A stretch of 64,000 nucleotides of DNA from Hermatobates lingyangjiaoensis (taxonomy: Eukaryota; Arthropoda; Insecta; Hemiptera; Hermatobatidae): assembly GCA_026182355.1 (NCBI GenBank), contig JAPFBL010000003.1, positions 2,257,001-2,321,000 of the forward strand. Reading direction: 5' to 3'. This document shows positions 33,076 to 44,631 of the stretch, in pieces. Made by a program: the position numbers and the translations under genes. The notes under the pieces were generated by a model. That model worked only from the letters and a program-made list of their open reading frames with translations, searched no databases and was not told the DNA's origin. Position 1 is the first letter of the stretch. Each line of letters begins with the position of its first letter.

Positions 33076-33373
33076 GTTGCAGTGGATGTCCCACAAGGCC
33101 GAACATTGGGCCCTTTGTGATACCACACAATGAAGATTGATTCCAGATTGGGAGTCCTAAATATTTTCTGACTCAAATTTAGAGTAGGGATCTTTAACGA
33201 GTACTTGATATCGTACAGGCTGGTAACCGACGGCTTATCGTCCTCTCCGTGAGACGACGTGCTCAGATTTATTCACTTACTACGTGAATAAATCAAGGGC
33301 CAGGTGGATATCGAACCCTAGACCTACCAGTTCAAAGGCGTGTACGTTAACCACTGAGCTAACCTGGCCCCCC
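33076..33373 (-). mobile_element. tRNA-derived SINE, tail type B, with best-preserved head
   Basis: The minus strand begins GGGCCAGGTTAGCTCAGTGG, a clear pol III A box, then TTAACGTACACGCC. A B box derivative follows (GGTCTAGGGTTCGATATCC), then GCCCTTGATTTATTCACG, CACGGAGAGGACGATAAGCC, CTCGTTAAAGATCCCTACTC and a variant of the GAGTTAGGCAAAATTT block. The tail TTCATTGTGTGGTATCACAA plus AGGGCCCAATGTTCGGCC is type B. The 3' end touches the 23-bp satellite. Confidence 0.9.
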
Positions 33374-33904
33374 GTATTAATACAGGCATACCTCAGCCTA
33401 CGTCAATTCGAGTTAAGTCAATCTTGATTATATGTTTGTTTTCAAAAAGAAAAATACAAAAAAAAATAAAAGAAATATATTAACTTGACGTTTCTCTCCT
33501 AGATATCACTAGCACAATTTCTAGTAGTTCATTACATTCATAAGCAAAGCATTGCGTGGTATACGGTAAACATCAAATTGTAGGCTATTTATAAGATTTT
33601 TTGCTTTTATGAATAAAGTATTGTACAGAACTAGGGAAGGTGATTTTCGGTTTAGCCTATGCAAGCCTAGAGACCAGCTTCGACTTAGTCGTTTTTCAAC
33701 TTACGTCAACTCTCCTGGTCCCAATTAACAACGATCGGTTGATATACCTGTATATGTGTAATAAAATAAAAATATTATGATATTGAATGAAAATATTATA
33801 TATACAATTACAATCCTAAGTCTCTAAAAAAAGAGCTCGTAAGTAAATTCTTATTAGCTTTACTTAAGAGCAATATAAAACAAGACAATCATGTTTGTAT
33901 TGTT
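33374..33904. other. AT-rich sequence, nothing recognised
   Basis: CATACCTCAGCCTACGTCAA (about 33,387) and an inverted, diverged version near 33,735 (GGTTGATATACCTG) suggest the edges of an old inverted-repeat element of about 370 bp. The evidence is weak. Confidence 0.3.
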
Positions 33905-34090
33905 CAAAAATTAGTTTCTTGAGGATTTTTGTTCTAAAGAAATTACACTCTTGTTTATAAGCCAAATTTGAGGATTTTTGGTCTAAAAAAATTACAGTGT
34001 ATATCGGCGTATAAATATCTTTAAACCAAAAATCCTCAAGAAATCCATCTTTGAACTTTAAAAATCAGTGGTCGAGAAGCTATATCATCA
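33905..34090. repeat. Foldback of PLE terminal family D (copy 2, degraded)
   Basis: Its arms are TTTCTTGAGGATTTTTG (about 33,910) and CAAAAATCCTCAAGAAA (about 34,027). A third arm, TTTGAGGATTTTTGGTC, lies between them. The right flank AATCAGTGGTCGAGAAGCTA is the same terminal block found beside the copies at 6.75 and 44.64 kb, here inverted. The hammerhead-like core has been lost. Confidence 0.65.
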
Positions 34091-36949
34091 TACTTAAATA
34101 GTCAATGAAAATAGGACCACAATGTTATCACTTTATTTAATCAAAAAAATAACAATACTGTACGGATCAGTATCACTTAGTATGTTACTAATGTGTACTA
34201 CTTCTTTATTCTAGTACAGTTTTCGTACCCTGCTCACACTTGAAAACTACCATAGATTCTTGCAGATGTCATCGAAATGAAATGAAAACTGTCAGAAAGA
34301 AACATACTTTCGTCCACTGTATGAAGAAATGCAGCCCTAATCAAGTGAAAATCCAAATTGAAGTAATGGATTTTCTTATGGTGATTTGAGAAACATTAAA
34401 AGTCATATTAATTATTGTCTTACTGTAAAAATTACTTTACAAACATTCATAATTTAATTTTTTTTAAAAAGAAATGTTATACGAAATAGTATATCTGTAG
34501 TCACTTCTTAAATTGTGATATAACAATGATTACGTTTTTATTGTACCAATATAATTGAGATAACAACATACAGCGACATACACATAAAACAATTTATAAC
34601 TTGATTAAGAATGAGTTTGACAGTAGCTTTTCTTATGCTAATGCTAAGTTTAGGCCACTCCAGATTTCCACTCTTCCATATTATTTAAAATGGAATTTAG
34701 CTTAGTCTTCTAAAACAAGAATTTTATTTGACAAACCAATGTTGAAATAACTTTGATAATTAATAAATACGAAATAATAGATTAGGAATTATATTGTATG
34801 AAATAACTGACAAGTCTTTTGTGGATGGTTTAATTTATGTTGAAGGCCAGTGAGACAATAATTATGTTCATTATACATTTTACTCGTCGTGATGAGATAT
34901 GGTCATGAAATTATTAATCAGTGCAGTCATGAAGAACGGGTTTGTGTGCTCCAACAGTGAACAATAATTTTACCGAGGAAAGTGGATCAAACTTCAATTT
35001 ATCATCTTCAATATAAATAACTAATTAACAATTCATTTCCAATTCTATAGCTATTTAAAAAAAAACGTTTAGCCTAATAAACTGCTTACTTCGAAGAGCA
35101 AACATTTTAATGAAATAAACGAGAATAAATCCGACAAGCCCATTTAGGTAGAAGTTAGTAGTTGGCTTTATCAGTGTCATATTTTCCACCGCAATAATCC
35201 AGAATTTATTATATTTTTTGTTGTAATATTCACATAGAGAAAATATTGAATCCAACATTTCAAGTTCCTAGAGTGGCTAGATAAACGACATCTAATTTGT
35301 TACCATTTGATTCAACAGTAGCTTTTACATAATGCAATATTACTAAAAACAATAATGTTCATTTCAACGCCAAGGATTATATGCCTGGCATGATTCATGA
35401 AGTTCCATCAAACGGTCCAACTTCATAGTAATTACAAAATGTTGCATAAACGCATACATCACGACATTTTTCTATAACTATCCAAATTAATTCAGATACT
35501 CGAAACATTATTCGTCGATTTCTTTCCACGATTACCTATTTTACATGTTTTTAGTACCAGTACAATATAAAATATTCCAATAACTTTCAACTAGTTGAAG
35601 TAATTTCTGGATGTTAAGACAAGGAAAGATTATACTTAATCTTTTTACTGTTTGTATTTTTTAACCATTCGCAGTATGCTTTTCTCCTCTGCCTGCACCA
35701 GTGACGTCCATCATCAAACGACACTATTGGTAATTCTAAGTATCTAACCTGTTTATTCATACATTTAGTATCATGTTATGTATGGAATGTTTGCTAAAAC
35801 TCTCCATTATATGCGTGTTAATAGATATGTTAAACAAACCAGTAAGGAGAATATTGGAGGTTAGGCAGTTTACTGAGGTAACCATAATGTATCACCTCCC
35901 TAAGTCTTATGAAATTTACTATTTGTTATGCTAACCTGGTTTTGCCAGCTACACTTTTCTTAGTGTAAGTTTACTGGTACATTACATGATTTTCATGATT
36001 CAATATGTTAATTTAAAAGAAGTTCTTTTGGCAAAGGTGATTCAAATGAGAAAACGACAGCAGAAGAGTAAGTTATTAGAAAGTAGGTGTATTGGTGTTG
36101 ACTGGGATGCCACTTGGCTTGCTTCCACAACTTTCCCACTTGGCCCCTTGGTAATGGCTTTGTTGGTTTGATAGAAAAGCAGACATGAGGTGGCTAGAGA
36201 CCGGGTCATTTGTCTCCTTCAACCAACTGTCCCACAGAATTTGGAAACTTGTAGCAAACGTATCTGTTAAATTAGAGAGTGGATGGTTTTTTTTTTTAAT
36301 TTCAAGCAAGACTGGAGTTTGCAAAACAATCTAGAATTGAACATACAAAATGAAATTGGTCGGCAACACCCAATTAAATGAAACATTAAAAGTTTCTCAT
36401 TGAAAACAAACACCAACCAACATTTCCCTCACCCACTTCAAAAAATTAGTATTTTCTAAATCTCAACTAATTGTTTTCAACTGAATCACTGACTGGCCCA
36501 ATATAAACTGTACAAAACTTCCCATGAATGCTTCCCACTGTACTTCATCTACCAGGAAAATAATTTACTGGTATATTTCGGTGTGTAATTTGACTCTATG
36601 CCCCAAGTTGGACATCATTTAATACAATAGAAAGTTAACCACCTATATCAATGCTTCTCACTAATGACTTGTTAATACTGCAGTAAATAACAACTTTCAC
36701 AAAAAACCTTTAATTTCCACCACAAATCGCTCAATATTAGTAGTTGTATTAAACCATATAAATACTTGTATTTAATATAAGTAGTACTTCTATTAAACAG
36801 CCTATTAAATTTGTATAAAACCTAAGGGATACAAAACATCAAAAACACCACTACAGAATATTGTGGCTATATATACGCTCGACATACATTCAATACCATC
36901 CAAAAGAACTACAATAATCACCTAATGGTACACAAAGGCACAATGCACA
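34091..36949. other. AT-rich sequence, nothing recognised
   Basis: It contains a fragment of the family X 5' edge on the minus strand (TAGGCCACTCCAGA, about 34,651). A less AT-rich part at 36,040-36,320 has overlapping 61- and 82-codon frames without any recognisable domain. No splice-bounded exon could be supported. Confidence 0.35.
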
Positions 36950-37480
36950 TCGGTATTGATATTTTCAACTTAAGAGTCGCAGCCTAAATCTGTCAAATCG
37001 ACTTTGGTTTCCTTATCGCACTGTCCATTTGGTATTCTCTCAGCCATCCACTCCAAACTAAACCTCGTATTTCACTTTATCGCACGTTAAGTACAGCAAC
37101 CATGACAAATTTTATATCGCTTCGTCTTTAATTTAGTATTTCCATACCAGTTTAGTATCCATAGCTACTCCAAGGTATTTAGTATAAATGGTTTCTTCCA
37201 AACGAGTGCCCTAATAAAACAGGTTAATTCATTTGTTCTTGTCGATAAAGTAAAAACTTGATATACTGATTTTTCAGCACAGCCTACCATAGCATTCTAG
37301 TCACCTCCAATCGGCAAGACCTGAGAGTCTTGCTTCATTCAAAGCTGGTTCCCAAACTTTAACAGTACCAAGTGTTGGCATATATGACCAAGTCGTTAGC
37401 GTATAAAGTGTTTAAAATTAGTTATTTATTGCCCATCATTTTATTTCAGACCCAATGTTTTTTCTCCTGAAAAACTAACT
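36950..37480 (-). pseudogene. LINE reverse-transcriptase relic
   Basis: On the minus strand, TLYANDLVIYANT (about 37,409-37,372) is the RT catalytic box with YADD changed to YAND. About 200 bp further, TRLEETIYTKYLGVAMDTKL (about 37,210-37,150) matches the conserved KYLGV..D.KL block that follows the RT domain in Jockey-like LINEs. Several in-frame stops and frameshifts lie between. It has lost its function and is much older than the LINE at 21.9-26.9 kb. Its edges are uncertain. Confidence 0.7.
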
Positions 37481-37526
37481 CTAGAGAGTTGAGGATTTGC
37501 AGTCAGTATAGAACTGACGTTAGCAT

Positions 37527-37549
37527 AACTAAAAAAAAAAAAAAAAAAA
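37527..37549. repeat. Poly-A run
   Basis: About 20 A on the plus strand, upstream of the minus-strand LINE relic and therefore not its tail. It may be the end of another, unrecognised insertion. Confidence 0.6.
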
Positions 37550-37689
37550 AATTTATCTGAGAGATACAAAGTCTGTTTGCATTAAGTGTAAAAATTTAGA
37601 CTTACGAGTGAACTTCAATTATTGTACACATGGTAATGGTTATACAGATTGAGGAATCTTAAAGAAATTAAGATTTCCTACTGACCATT

Positions 37690-38011
37690 CTTAAAATATT
37701 TTTTTAATTTTTTTTTTGTTTAAACTGATCCCCTAGCGGGTGATAATGTCAGCCGTTTACCAGCTTTTTGTTTGATCGGTGATTCTACAGATTCTACATT
37801 GGGAATCGTAAATTTTGCCTAACTCAAGAGCATCTTTAACGAGTACCTGACATCGCACAGGTTCGGGACCGATAGCTTAACGTCCTCTCTGAGGGACAAC
37901 GTGCTCAATTTATTTACCTCCTGCGTGAAAAAATCGAGGGCCAGATGGGGATCGAACCCCGGACTACCAGCCCAGAGGCAAGTACGTTAACCAGAAGCTA
38001 TCCTGACTCCA
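37690..38011 (-). mobile_element. tRNA-derived SINE, tail type A
   Basis: Minus strand: A box remnant GGATAGCTTCTGGTTAACG, B box in CCGGGGTTCGATCCCCATC, GCCCTCGATTTTTTCACGC, central block GAGAGGACGTTAAGCT, and CTCGTTAAAGATGC (with a deletion). GAGTTAGGCAAAATTTACG follows, then tail A (CCGATCAAACAAAAAGC to GGGATCAGTTTAAACAAA) and an A-rich end. The B box is well conserved in this copy. Confidence 0.88.
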
Positions 38012-39109
38012 ATTATAAATATTACTACACTATATAAGTTCTAATAGAAGGTTGAGCTGTGTGATTTCCAGCAAAATGGTATCATAAAAAAGTTATATTA
38101 TAGTATACTTGATGTGCAAGATATGTCTTAACTGAAAGAAGATGTTAATGCAGGAATGTCCAAACAGTGGCCTGCTTTGAATCCTAGAAATACAATAAAA
38201 TGTGGACAATATATGAAAAATTACTGAGTACAACCTGCTAGTATCGCCACAATTAAAAAATGAACTTATTAAACACTCATATGAAGGTCTGATACGACCA
38301 GTTGTAGACGGAGTTAACAGATTAATTTCATCATAACATGTTATTGCATTTATTTCAGTGCTTGAACCATAGAGAAAAAACGGAACATTCAATAGTCTAA
38401 GAGAAAGAATGCTCTCTCAGTGGACTTTTTCATTAATTAGGATCTGGCAGTTTTCAGGTCTCAATATAGGAGTTGTGAAAAAAAAAATAAATTAAAGGTT
38501 CAGGATATTTTATCGCACAAGATCCGTCATAGTACCATTTAACAAGTAATAATTCCTTTATATCTAATTTTTTTGTTCAAATTAATTTATCTGGAAGCGC
38601 AAGATTATTGATATTCCAGAAAGAAAAAAGAAAAACGGAGAGGGGAAATAAAGCAAAAAGGCCTCTAATAAGGATTCCGAAAATGAAATTCTGTCAGAGT
38701 GGAAAAGCTTCTCTGAGAGCTTCTCAGCTCTCGTCACTCTCGTAAAAGCTCTCTTGACTTTTTTTCTTTTTTGTCAACATACTCTTACGATGGTCCCTTT
38801 TTATCTTTAAGTAATATTCTATTAGCTAAAGTGAAAAATGGAATGAGTTGTGTGTTGACCTGATCTGGTAAATTAAAAGACAAGACCATTTTCTCCGTAA
38901 AAGAACTGCAGGATGGTCATTAACAATTTAAAAGTAAAATTTTAATGCTCTCCATATGACTTATACATTTTTTCAATGTATTTATTTCGTTATCAATGAC
39001 TTTCATTTTACTATTTACATGCAGAATCTGCTGATCTTACCGGCGTTACACACGAATGTGAACTCAAAATTAAATATTACATAATTAGTATATTAATATT
39101 GTAACTATA
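38012..39109. other. AT-rich sequence, nothing recognised
   Basis: A 99-codon minus-strand frame (38,093-38,392) shows no known domain. I treat it as unsupported. Confidence 0.4.
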
Positions 39110-39280
39110 TTATTCCCAAGATATATCAGCCATATTAAAAATAATTAAAGTGACCCAGTATTACCTCTGATATGGGTTCACTTATGGTAAAATTTATTAA
39201 AGAGAAGCCCAGGTTTTTAAATTCAGAAAATACATATATATATTTTTCTAATCACTCGTATTGATAAACACTTGTTATGA
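39110..39280 (+). repeat. Short dispersed repeat, copy 1
   Basis: GGTTCACTTATGGTAAAATT and TTATTAAAGA, then TTTTTAAATTCAGAAAATA and TTTTTCTAATCACTCGTAT, recur in the same order at about 41,775-41,945, roughly 85 percent identical by eye. The element type is unknown. Confidence 0.6.
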
Positions 39281-40719
39281 AAAGAACATTTTCTTTCAAC
39301 TTAAACAAAATTTATTGTAGTTCATAAATGTTATTCCGGGAACAACATTCTAATGTAGTGCAATCAGTTATGTGGTATTTATTAACTGTTTACTCATTAT
39401 AAAGTTTAATAGTTCATTTAAAACTATAGTTTAAACTTCTTTCTGGGGACTGTTTCATTAACTTGTTCACCTTACAATGAGGACATTTGTAAATCTATCA
39501 AAGTACGCTTAAACGCACGGATGGGTAACAGTTTTTAAAAAATATGACTTTTCTGTTAGGTTATGGTGACTAGGATAACTCGGTTTCAGATCTGTAATGG
39601 TAAGACAAGCTAACACTGCCTGTCTTGATGACGCTTGGAAGCTCCTGTTTCCGACGTGTAATTCAGAAATACAATGCCTTTCTCATAAACCCTTTAGGTT
39701 CGTCTCTTTTATAGGTCATTAGAGAGGTCATGATAAAGCCTTTAGAGTCAGCAAAGAAAGGAAGGCGCCATAAATAACAACTGTTCCGCACAGCCCTGTT
39801 CCTTCTAGGATACACATCGCTATCTTTAAAGTAAACGTATCCACTGCAAATGACCTCCGTCTTTATGGTGGCTACTGCTAGTTAACACAAATAGTTAACA
39901 AAAAACTTAAAGTTTGAATTGCAGAATTTAAAGATAGAGAACTTGCAGCATCTCCAAGATTAGCCAAGTCGAAATGTAACATAAATAAGCAGGTTGTAAT
40001 GTGAGTAATTAGGATTTCAAATTCGACAAATTATAAATCAACAAAGCAAAAGACAATCTAGAGCAACGTTAACGAAATACCTGATCCAGAGATGCTATCC
40101 GCCTAAGCTTAGGGTTTAGTGTTTCATAAACTGTTCAGTTCCCGCTAGGATATTACCAAAGTTCCTGCCTAAAAGTTTACTATGAGTCACACGTAAATGG
40201 CTTATCCGATTTAGATGAGAATGTATGTACAGCTCGTTCCTGGAGATAATGGAAAATGATTCAAAGTGAAAAAAGGTCTAATATATAGTAGTTGTGGTAA
40301 CAACCATACATGTATATTTGCACATTATACAACTTTTCATTGAAATTGATTATGCTGCAGTGTGGTCGATTCATATCATTACCATCTCTTTTTTAGAACC
40401 ATATGGGTCCATTCTTCTGCCTAATAAATCCATAAATCAGATAACACTAATATTTTTAATGTATTGAATTAATTTTGCCATAATTTTGATTTTATTCTTA
40501 CATTATTACTTTTGCAGTTCATTACGGTAGAGTCTGAAATGGACTTATTATTCTCATTTCTACTATTCTTAGAATATTACTTCACATTCTGAATATATTC
40601 ATATTTAGTTCCTTCATTCAAGATTTTTATTACGCTATTTCCTAAACCCAAGTAGAATTTCGCTGACTCAGAAAACATGTATATAAGCTGGGATACTTTC
40701 TCGTTAGCGTGATTTATGC
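39281..40719. other. AT-rich sequence, nothing recognised
   Basis: A somewhat GC-richer section at 39,590-39,830 has no long frame and no recognised repeat. Confidence 0.4.
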
Positions 40720-40985
40720 GCGTTTCTACTTCTGGTCAAACCATACTCCTAATATTTTTAACCACAATAATAATAATAATAATAATACACTCTAACAACT
40801 AAATTGCCGGACACTTTGAGTGTTTTCTGGTCAAAAACTCAACTTTGTCTTCCAACATTTCGAAAATTTATCAAGGCTTGATAATGAAAATATAAATTTT
40901 CAAAACGTTGAAAGACAGAGTTGTGTTTATGACCAGACAACCCTCAAAGAGGTCAGTAACTTTAGTTATTGTAGTGTACTATCAC
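40720..40985. repeat. Foldback of PLE-type terminal family F (copy 1)
   Basis: The arms are TTCTGGTCAAAAACTCAACT (about 40,827) and AGTTGTGTTTATGACCAG (about 40,919). Inside, CATTTCGAAAATTTATCAAG faces TTGATAATGAAAATATAAAT, CAAAACGTTG. The left flank has (AAT)n and CTGGTCAAACCATACTCC. The same units surround the copy at 49.65-49.95 kb. The core reads YTGATAAT, GAAAAT/ATTTTC hairpin, then A/GAA and ATGT or ACGT plus T, a decayed hammerhead-like order. Confidence 0.65.
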
Positions 40986-41774
40986 TTTTTACTGGTCCTT
41001 AGTAGAAAATGTACGTATCATTTTAGTAATCTCATGAGAAATACCTTCATTACTTTTCTGCTTATGGTTTGAAATACGATAATTTCTTATTTAAGCAGAT
41101 TAAATCGCATTTTTCCCCTTTTTGCTGGAGTGTTAGACTCCAAATAAGAGACCATTAATAACCACCGGAATATTAAAAAAAAAACTAAGGAATATTGACT
41201 ATTTCTCTTAAGGTACATACATAGTACTAGGTCCCATCACAACAAAAAAGTGGAAATTTCATTATCTGTTCCACTTTCTTCCTTTAAAAAAAGAAAGTTC
41301 GATGTACACAACATCATATCTAAATGTTTTCAAAACTATTTGCTGGATCCAGTTTTCAGATTAAATGCCGTTTTTCCATCATTTTTACTTAGAATGTAGA
41401 GTGGATTAGATTAAAAAAAATCTTTTTAGCAAAGACTTCTATTATTTTTTCTAGAGTTTTCAACTACGCCCTCAATAATTTTTGACATTTTACTTCTTCC
41501 AAAGATGACTAGCGCATTTACAAGTTTTTCTCTTCTATGACCTTTATCTGTAAAATAAGAACATATTATACCTAAGCTATTTCTGTTTGAGACTTTCATT
41601 TCACACAGCCCATGCCACTATTAGATATTTACTAATACACAGCAATATCCAATTTAAGATATTTAACAACAAAGCTGTCATTAACCTTTACCCAATATTC
41701 CATCGTGGACAGTGCCCAGTGCCCACTCTGTAGAGAGGGTAATTAGGAAGCAGTTCAATTACACTTCTTCCCAA
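40986..41774. other. AT-rich sequence, nothing recognised
   Basis: No coding or repeat signal was recognised. Confidence 0.4.
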
Positions 41775-41945
41775 CATTGCATATAAAATTGCAGCAATAT
41801 TGAAAATAATTAAATTGAACTTTTATTACTTCTGACAATTGGTTCACTTATGGTAAAATTTATTAAAGAAATTCCAAGATTTTTAAATTTAGAAAATATG
41901 TATATATTTTTCTAATCACTCATTATAGCATTTGTCAACATTTAT
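41775..41945 (+). repeat. Short dispersed repeat, copy 2
   Basis: It matches 39,110-39,280: AATATTGAAAATAATTAAAT, GGTTCACTTATGGTAAAATT, AAATTTAGAAAATATG and TTTTTCTAATCACTCATTAT. Confidence 0.6.
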
Positions 41946-41982
41946 CTTCGACCACTGGTTCAAGGTTCAATCTCACTGACTG

Positions 41983-43160
41983 ATGAGAAAGTTTTTTAAA
42001 AGACAGGTAAATCTGATAAGTTTCCAAAGGCGAAGTTATTTTTTATTTCTTACTAATACCTATAATTGGAAAAGTTTTCCCCACTTCTGTTTAGAACTGG
42101 TAGAGTCCCTCAACAATTACGGCCCTCGTGAGGGACACTCCAGTAAAGATATCTCCTTACTTATTCATGATTCTCCTCATTGTTCCGTCGTTTACCTCCT
42201 CCGTAAATCTAATAAAACTTTTTAGAATATCAAGTGATCCACATTCAGGAATACCCATTGATTTAGATCAAAATATTTCTTCACTTACAATGGATCTTAT
42301 ATTATAGCATACGATCAATGACTATAATGACGGCTTCGATGTCTTGAGGTTTCTTCTTTAACGTCAGATCCTCATCCCCTCCCTCCACTGAATTTATTTG
42401 CTACTTTTAGAAATTGTCCTCAAGCACAATGTCTTTGAGTTCAATGACAACTTCTATCTCCAGAATAAACGTGTTTCTATAAACACCAGAATGACACCTT
42501 CCTTCGTCAGTCACTTACGACAAATTATAACAATCCTTCTTATATACTTGATCCTCTGTGCCCCTTCTCTACACAAGTTATATAGGCGATCAAATTAACT
42601 CAAATTTAAATTTCATTAGCGTGGCTTTCCTTATAACCTTATGAAGGACTATTCAGAACTCGATAGTAGAACCTTTATTATCTCATCTACATAATAAGGC
42701 CCTTCCCTAGAGTCCTAAAAATTTGACACGGCTGTTAAAAAAGCTCTTTCCATTTATGTGCAATGTCATCACTAAATCACCACGTATATTTTCTAAAAGG
42801 AATCAAAACTCTCCAGCTATGATATCCGCATCACTTTAAAAACTTGTGAGAAAGCTTTTCATTAGCTGTTGGGAGCTAGAAATGCTCTGACTTAATTTAA
42901 TCAGGTATCGCTTTTAAATCTCATTTTCATTTCTTATTATTTAACTATTTCTTTCCTTTTGTAATAATTTTTAATTTTTCTCCATACTACTTCTCAAGTT
43001 CACTTATTATTTCTGTTTGTGATTAAAATTACTTTAATTTCTCTTTCACCCCTATTTTTACACTCTAATTCTAACTTTTTTATTTGATATTTATTTCTTT
43101 CCCTTTATTTATTTTCTTTTAATCATTACTTTTTATTATTAAGTAATAATAATACTTTGT
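41983..43160 (+). pseudogene. Penelope-like element relic (RT to GIY-YIG)
   Basis: At 42,398-42,510 the frame reads LLEIVLKHNVFEFND, NFYLQNKRVSINTRMTPSF. This corresponds to the PLE RT segment LL...L..N.F.FN..FY.Q..G.AMGT..AP. Downstream, at about 42,817-42,900, another frame gives YDIRITLKTCEKAFH, stop, LLGARNALT, resembling the GIY-YIG C-terminal end. A long AT-rich, T-biased tract (42,900-43,160) follows, as in the 3' region of the family A PLE. Stops and frameshifts throughout show a dead, old copy. The stretch 41,983-42,230 is open but I cannot align it with confidence. Confidence 0.6.
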
Positions 43161-43545
43161 TATTATGTTTGTTGTTAATAATACCCCTCTTTGTTACACA
43201 TGTACAAAATATGAAATTCATGATTCAAAGGACAGTAAATTGTTTCAATTATCATTAGAAATTCAATTTCAATTATCAAAGATAAGAATGAAATTGTTGC
43301 CCCTCACTGGCATACAGTACATTTTCCATAATGCAATTTCAGCGTCTACTATATATTATATAACATATGGTAGTGTATCCATCTATAATTTATAAAAGTT
43401 AAAAAAAATTAATTCATCGACTAATACAAACACACTAATACAACTAACTACTAAATACACTAATACACTAAACTACAAACTCACACTAATACAAAGTCTG
43501 TATCAACTGCGACCATGTTCGAATATATATCAATATATATATAAT
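43161..43545. other. AT-rich sequence with short ACTAATACA-like repeats
   Basis: A 76-codon frame (43,165-43,395) has no recognised domain. A few imperfect copies of CACTAATACAAACT occur near 43,430-43,495. Confidence 0.4.
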
Positions 43546-43685
43546 AAATTCAAAACGAAGGAAAAACACAGAAAGACACAGACATAACTCACATCGATAT
43601 TTCGATGTGAGTTATGTCTGTGTCTTTCTGTGTGTTTCCTTCGTTTTGAATTTATTTTATTTAAAAAAGTCCGCTGGACCGTTTG

Positions 43686-43690
<5 letters not shown>
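43546..43690. repeat. Foldback of PLE family A terminus
   Basis: The arms, of ~53 bp, are almost perfect. The left one starts AAATTCAAAACGAAGG and runs to CATCGATA; the right one runs from TATTTCGATG to CCTTCGTTTTGAATTT. The axis is near 43,600, inside the motif ATCGAAATAT of family A. Only the outermost part of the family A end is retained. The right side continues with the family A end block AAGTCCGCTGGACCG and then (TA)n. Confidence 0.88.
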
Positions 43691-43705
<15 letters not shown>

Positions 43706-43716
<11 letters not shown>

Positions 43717-43920
43717 CAATGATCAAACCAGACTAAGATCTTTCAACCGTAACAAGCGGTCTTCGTCAGAGTCAAAAACCCAACTGAAACACTAGGTTTT
43801 TGACTCTGACGAAGACCGCTTGTAACGGTTGAAAGATGTTAGTCTTGTTTTCCCATTTTCTTATTGTGGTTTGATCATTGATTGTTATTTCACGTGTTTA
43901 GTGAAATCTTTATATATATA
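43706..43920. repeat. Foldback of PLE terminal family B (copy 3)
   Basis: The left arm starts ATCAATGATCAAACCAGACT and has lost about 25 bp (AATAAGAAATGGGAAAACA) present in other copies. The right arm, ending GTGGTTTGATCATTGATTG, is complete. The loop is ACTGAAACACTA between two CAAAAACCCA/GGTTTTTG halves. The right arm holds the hammerhead-like core CTGACGAA with its hairpin and GAAAGATG. TA tracts lie on both sides. Confidence 0.85.
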
Positions 43921-44600
43921 TAGTTCAATATAAACAAAGAAACATAGAGAAATCAAAAGAACACACTTACAGTCTCTAATTTTCGGTTTGAACCGTCTTC
44001 AGGAGAGATAAGAGAGGGAAACCAAGCGCAGTGGTTCAGAGACGGTTGGAGACGAACAGTGTTGCCGCATGCGCGCCCGTTCACAGAAAATAAGGTAGAC
44101 AGGAATCAATTTATAATTACATTAAATTAATGGAATACGAAATCCATAAATAAATAAAAGAAAAAATTGAAAAAAATAAGGGAAATTGATACATATTGAC
44201 GAACAGAGAAATTGATACATAAACAAAAGTACTGACTAAGCTATGATCATAGCTTAGTCAGTACTTTTGTTTATGTATAAATTTCTCTGTTCGTCAATAT
44301 GTATCAATTTCCCTTATTTTTTTCAATTTTTTCTTTTATTTATTTATGGATTTCATATTCCATTAATTTAATGTAATTATAAATTGATTCCTGTCTACCT
44401 TATTTTCTGTGAACGGGTGCGCATGCGGCAACACTGTTGGTCTCCAACCGTCTCTGAACCACTGCGCTTAGTTTCCCTCTCTTATCTCTCCTGAAGACGG
44501 TTCAAACCGAAAATTAGAGACTGTAAGTGTGTTCTTTTGATTTCTCTATGTTTCTTTGTTTATATTGAACTATATTTGTCCGTTTTGGATCGTATTTCCA
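43921..44600. repeat. Long foldback of PLE family C 3' region
   Basis: This is a ~650-bp palindrome with a perfect centre (TAAGCTATGATCATAGCTTA, near 44,246). The arms share TGGTTCAGAGACGGTTGGAG or its complement, and the AT-rich block with ATTTATGGATTTC. The left arm has a ~30-bp tandem duplication (CAGAGAAATTGATACATA) not in the right arm. The right arm carries TCTC, CTGAAGAC, GGT/ACC hairpin, GAA, AATTA, GAGA at 44,487-44,520. It is the same terminal region as at 18.6-19.1 kb. No coding sequence remains. Confidence 0.88.
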
Positions 44601-44631
44601 ACGAAAAAAAATATATATATATGTATATATT

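Noticed and set aside
36040..36320. Overlapping frames in a less AT-rich segment as an exon
   Set aside because: The frames on the two strands are of similar quality and neither has a known motif.
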